From positions 33,305,435 through 33,369,434 of the forward strand of contig OZ012686.1 of the NCBI GenBank assembly GCA_963942565.1: a stretch of DNA of 64,000 nucleotides, written 5' to 3'. The stretch is from Maea johnstoni (Eukaryota; Annelida; Polychaeta; Spionida; Magelonidae). The notes under the pieces were generated by a model. That model did no database searches and was not told the DNA's origin. It saw nothing but the letters and a program-made list of their open reading frames with translations. Every line of letters starts with the position of its first letter. The stretch's first letter is position 1. The position numbers were made by a program, and so were the translations under genes. This document shows positions 53,516-64,000 of this stretch, piece by piece.

Positions 53516-54287
53516 TGTGTGGGACGGAGTGAAAAGAGAACCATATTGATGAAATCCCGTAACTCTATTTGGGATCGTTCCTAGTATTCCGAGTCATTCT
53601 TGTCATTTACGTGACTGACAACCGTAGTAGATCTTTGTTAGGTACATGTACCACTAAGCCACTTTTATAAATGACCCCACACATTTACATACGGCCCGAA
53701 ACTGATTATGACCTACCTTCGTCACCTTTGGTAAATAACCAAATCAAATATGGCGCCTGTTGTCTAACTACTGCCAGACGGCTCGCCATCACCCGAATGT
53801 CTTTAGAACCCAATAAGGAGCGCCAAAATAGCTGAAAAATTGTATTTGATCTTTTAATCTAATGCCTTTTCAAATAGATAAAAAATAATGATTATATCAA
53901 TACGCCTTTACATGTCGTTAACTTTATGGCATCGCCAGTTTCGCAATCCAATTTTCCTAGTGTTATGAACTTGCTATTCTGAGGTTCAATTAGTTACATC
54001 TGCTGCCGTTTCACTTTTTGGGGGCGCTACGCGCTGCATGAACATTTGCGTCAAGGGCAAGGCTTGTGTTTGGTCATCTAAATTCTTTCATTCACAATCA
54101 CAGAGACTGACATCTAGTCACTGACTAATAAACCATTAGGCATAACGGTGGGTGTACCAAGCCTGGCAAGAAAACAAGGACAGGAATCTACCCTGGGCTG
54201 CAGAAATGAAGAGAGGATGTGAGGATCTAAATCTTAACATCAATAGCCAGCTTCCAAACAAGGATGGAATGAGGTGCGAAACAACAT
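53516..54287. other. Intergenic, no gene seen
   Basis: No conserved frame, RNA gene or delimited repeat recognised. Confidence 0.45.
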
Positions 54288-54445
54288 ACAAAATCAACAT
54301 TTTGCGGAGTTGAGACAAAAAATATGTTTATACATACACGTAGTAGTGCTCCAAAGAGGTTTGCCAGGTTTGGATGGAAAACTCGAACGTTTTGTCACAA
54401 AAAAGTGGCAAAAGTGATTGCCAAACTCGAGTCAGGCAGACTATA
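54288..54445. mobile_element. Half copy of the TATAGTCTG MITE
   Basis: Matches the right arm of 41479-41934 from ATCAACATTTTGCGGAG to AGGCAGACTATAG. The other arm is absent. Confidence 0.8.
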
Positions 54446-55076
54446 GTAGGAATGAATGAGGAAGGATGCGAACAGCCGGCCAAAATAGTTGGTGCAGCTG
54501 GAAAGAAAATACTGGCATCAAGATAATGAAGACGGTAATAGGAATAAGATGAAATGTGGTAGATGAAGACATATAAGCAACATGAGATAGTGTGTAAATG
54601 GGAGTGCAAGTAGAGGTGTGCGTGAAAATATATGTATATATTCATTATATTGATCTGTACATACACAGATGTTACTTTATTGTTATTGTTCCACTGTTGA
54701 TTTTCATGTTAACAACTAACACCATATCTGTATCTACTATATAGCTGGAAAGGGGTATCACCACTAACGCTATGTGTGAATGGAGTCACAGTACTGTGAC
54801 TGAACGAATGCTTGGAAAACGAGTAAAAAAAGGAGAGGAATGAGAGAAGGGTTTATATAACCACTAAACAGGGGAGGGGGGATGGGCGCCACCCCTAGAT
54901 CAGGGGCCCAGTAGCTAGAGATCTGGGAAAGGGGACCACTCGGTAGCTCCCCTGTAGTGGGGTGAGCCCGCGAGCCAAAGCGGTTGCCGATCCTTACCTA
55001 CCTACCTATGATTATAGCATGCTGTTTCTGTGGCTTCAAAGTGGTCCCGGTTCACAGCAGTGAGAGAATCTTACCA

Positions 55077-55180
55077 GACTCAATGGCACAGTGGCAAGAT
55101 TGCCAGCCTGAGTGCTGGGAGGCATGGGGTCCAGAGTTCTATCCCATGCCGGGACAATCAGGGGTTCGATTCCTCTATAA
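55077..55180 (+). mobile_element. Possible SINE or tRNA-like fragment
   Basis: ATGGCACAGTGGCAAGATTG resembles an A-box region, and GGGGTTCGATTCC a B-box, but they are ~80 bp apart with extra sequence between. Weak. Confidence 0.35.
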
Positions 55181-55280
55181 ACTGGTGCCAAAAACCACCG
55201 AAAACTTTCATTTCTTACTCTTTATTGTCTGTATATTCATTTTATTGCGTCATTCATGCTCTCTGTGTCGTGTGCATTAA

Positions 55281-55518
55281 GGCCTAAAAAAAAAGTAGTT
55301 TGTTTCCTGTAACCCTACCCTAACAAGTTTTTATTCAAAAAAATCCCTACCCTAAAGTTTTTTTCGCCCTCCCAACTCCCAATCAGCGTAAAACATGCAT
55401 AAAACACAAATTTTTGACCAAAAAAATCAGGCAAAAAAAAAAGATTTTACCGACCTACCTACCCTATTTTTTTTCGGACCGTTATGTACAGGAAACAAAC
55501 AATTTCTTTTTTAAGGCC
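55281..55518. mobile_element. MITE of the GTTTGTTTCCTGTAA family, copy 2
   Basis: Ends GGCCTAAAAAAAA...GTTTGTTTCCTGTAA and complement. Interior ACCGACCTACCTACCCTATT is the reverse of the copy in gene B intron 2. Confidence 0.8.
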
Positions 55519-55540
55519 ATATACAAAAAAGCTCTCCTCA

Positions 55541-55702
55541 TATGTCGGGGAGCCCTGGGCTCCCTTGAATTCTCTTGCGCCTCCCTCAAATTTCTGCAGG
55601 GAACCCAAAGATGCATTGCTTTCTAATGACTATACACAATACTGTTAGGTAGCTTTTGAAAATGCAATTGGGCTCCCTAAAAAAACTTACTTTCGAGCCC
55701 TG
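55541..55702. mobile_element. hAT-like MITE, copy 1
   Basis: Shares CTCCCTCAAATTTCTGCAGG and AATGCAATTGGGCTCCCT with 57264-57428, and ends TTTCGAGCCCTG. The left end is degraded. Confidence 0.7.
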
Positions 55703-56995
55703 CACTATAATCAAAATGATTACATTAGCAGGGGAAGGTGGATTGAAATTAATACTGATAAGCAGAGGGTGCCACTACACGCCGGGCACACACTAGTTGG
55801 TGACTGCTCTTATTTCAGCTTTTGATGAGTGTATTCAACAACGAGTTACATGTCAGTATTAATTACAGTAACTTATCCTGTCATTCCTCCATCAGAATGT
55901 AATTGATAAATCTGGTCTATTTGTCATGATGTGCTCTCCCCCTCACAGGGCTGGCATCTGATTTGCCTGTTAATGTCATAAATTTGCTGATCTGAGGCTT
56001 TTCAGAAATTCCTGAAGATTTCTAATAAATAAGAAATTTCACTCATTGCGTATGATTGGTAAATATAATCGGCAAATTAAAGACATTGGTAAATTAACAG
56101 GCTTTACAGTACTCAGAAGAAATACAATCAAATAAATTAATGATTATATTTATAAATTTATGTATCATAACGTCAAAATTTCATCATATTTCACAGTATC
56201 ATTATGTCTCCCCACCACTGTGCCAGTAATGCCACTCCTAAGTGTAGGTTTAACACTTTTAATAAACTTGTGATATGTGGCTCAATTGCTGACTAAATCT
56301 AATGCATTGCACACCAAATTTTCTGGTGTCTCACCACTGCACATGGTTCTGGGTTCCAGTTCCACTTGAAGCTGAGGCATGTGATAGAGTTGCTGGTCAC
56401 TTGGGGTTGGTCAGATTGATTTCCCTGATTTCCTCTATAATTACTAATGGGTAAAATCAAAGTTCTCAATCTAGGGACGGCATTTCATGTTTTGATGACC
56501 CTCAGAAGATAAGTATGAGAAAAGTTTTAAATAACACATGCCTGCAGGGCCAAAAAAATCTTGACTATTTTTGTAACAGTAGTATTGTTCAGAAAATATC
56601 TGTGTAAAATGATAATCATCCGAACCAAAACACATTCCTTCTTTAAATATCTTGTTTAATCCAAAGTGATTTTCAAATGTATTTAAGGTTACGATAATTA
56701 ATGTAGGAGATCTCTAGGGGTGCTAAAACAGCTGGAAAATGCACCTCAAAGCATAAAATACACTCCAGCTTTTGGGGGTCTTCATTGAGTGGCTCCCAGC
56801 CACATGGTCCGGTTGCTTTGCAGAATAACCAGCTATAGTCGCTAGGATTAGTACTTTGAACACAATCTTAAATAGGACTGGCATTCACTGATTTCTGGGT
56901 TAAGTCTGGGTAAAATGTAAACTTAATTTTGCATTACATGTAAATTAATGTATGAAATTAGCAATGTTTTGATCACTTTTCTTGATTGTTTGTAG
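55703..56995 (+). other. Upstream of gene C coding start
   Basis: The last ~120 bp closely match the sequence upstream of gene B (ATTAGCAATGTTTTGATCAC, then TTCTTGATTGTTTGTAG before the ATG). A leader intron is inferred. No promoter or leader exon was recognised. Confidence 0.5.
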
Positions 56996-63277
<6,282 letters not shown>

Positions 63278-63304
63278 TTCTGTAAAGGGACACCATTGAA
63301 TATA

Positions 63305-63508
63305 CTGTAGAATAGGAAATTAATCTGAGTAGTGTATTCTGCAAAACTTTCTGAGTGGGGTCAGTTCAGTATAAAGAAAGTTGGATGTATTATTCCTGTC
63401 ATTAGATTTTTAACCTTCAATATTCTCTTTTCGGAATAAAACATCTCGGAAAAATCCAAAATCACAATTCGGTTAATTTGAACCTCGGATTAATTTCCTA
63501 TTCTACAG
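63305..63508. mobile_element. TA-target MITE, copy 2, in 3' UTR of gene C
   Basis: Ends CTGTAGAATAGGAAATTAAT and complement, flanked by TA (63303-63304 and 63509-63510). It lies 28 bp past the stop of gene C. The flanks rejoin 3' sequence conserved with gene A (CCCAAAGGATGG). Confidence 0.9.
63435..63440 (+). terminator. Candidate poly(A) signal supplied by MITE
   Basis: AATAAA within the MITE, 158 nt past the stop of gene C. It may compete with, or replace, a more distal site. Not confirmed. Confidence 0.35.
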
Positions 63509-63510
63509 TA

Positions 63511-64000
63511 ATGGACACAGATTTCCCAAAGGATGGAGTTTGTTTCTGAAGACGAGTTTGGATTTCTGTGTTTAGCTGTTACACTTGCTCTTTGAAAATT
63601 TTGAAATATTAAGGAGAAATTTATCTAAGTACAAGAATTGTGATTGAATGGGGAACTTGCAGTCCTCATCAAGTAGCAATTTGAGACATAGGTTAGAAGA
63701 AATCCATTCATTTCTATCTGTAACCCGCTGAGCACTGTAGAGTTAAACCTTTTATTGCTGAAAAGAAAAGAGTATTTTTTATCATATTAATCCATATATT
63801 TTTTCTGATGTCCTAGACAGTCTTAGTTGGTCTGATTATGAGGAAAAGGGTGTAGGGTTTAGATATGTTAAATTTTGAAAAAGACCCTATGTTCACAAAT
63901 TAACCCCATAAGCAATCTAAAATGAACTAGACATGATTAGATAAAACGGATAATTTTCATATTTTTTTCTGTAATCCTTTGTTACAGAATATTTGTGTGT
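63511..64000 (+). other. Conserved 3' sequence of gene C and downstream flank
   Basis: 63517-63740 matches the sequence downstream of gene A (GAAATTTATCTAAGTAC, TTGTGATTGAATGGGGA) but not as a conserved reading frame, so it is most likely 3' UTR. The remainder shows no feature. Confidence 0.6.

Overview
This is eukaryotic DNA from an AT-rich animal genome. It has small exons with GT/AG introns, (TA)n microsatellites, APE-type LINEs, tRNA-derived SINEs and many short inverted-repeat transposons. A marine invertebrate, plausibly a non-vertebrate deuterostome such as amphioxus, hemichordate or echinoderm, fits best, but I cannot fix the species from sequence alone.

The only host genes I can support are three intact paralogues of a CD20/MS4A-like four-membrane-segment family. 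Gene A (14030-20897, minus), gene B (32337-38792, minus) and gene C (56996-63277, plus) each have six coding exons with matching phases and no internal stop. Predicted lengths are 314, 313 and 316 aa. The proteins share a short cytosolic N-terminus, four hydrophobic segments, a Cys-rich patch after TM4, and a Pro/Tyr/Gly-rich tail. The tail carries NPxY, PPxY and two YxxL motifs ten residues apart, which is an ITAM-like spacing. The least conserved part is the Cys-bounded extracellular loop between TM3 and TM4.

Layout: 1-4 kb holds SINE and MITE sequence and a CTCF-like site. 4.4-21.2 kb is duplication block A. 21.2-26.9 kb is repeat-rich spacer. 27.1-42.4 kb is duplication block B, related to A but with different later insertions. 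42.7-46.8 kb is a decayed L1/Tx1-like LINE. 46.8-56.9 kb is spacer rich in MITEs and SINEs. 57.0-63.3 kb is gene C. A and B are head-to-tail, while B and C are transcribed away from each other.

Exon 4 in all three genes is followed by a tandem array of 104-bp units. Each unit copies the exon's last ~72 nt plus the first ~32 nt of the intron, so many consensus-like 5' splice sites are lined up at 104-nt spacing. Because the three loci are paralogous, several transposon insertions can be read against clean empty sites in a sister copy: a 4-kb LINE, a 5'-truncated LINE, a TTAA MITE, a hAT-like MITE, a 1.7-kb inverted-repeat element and a TA-target MITE in the 3' UTR of C. I saw no retroviral or LTR-type element.
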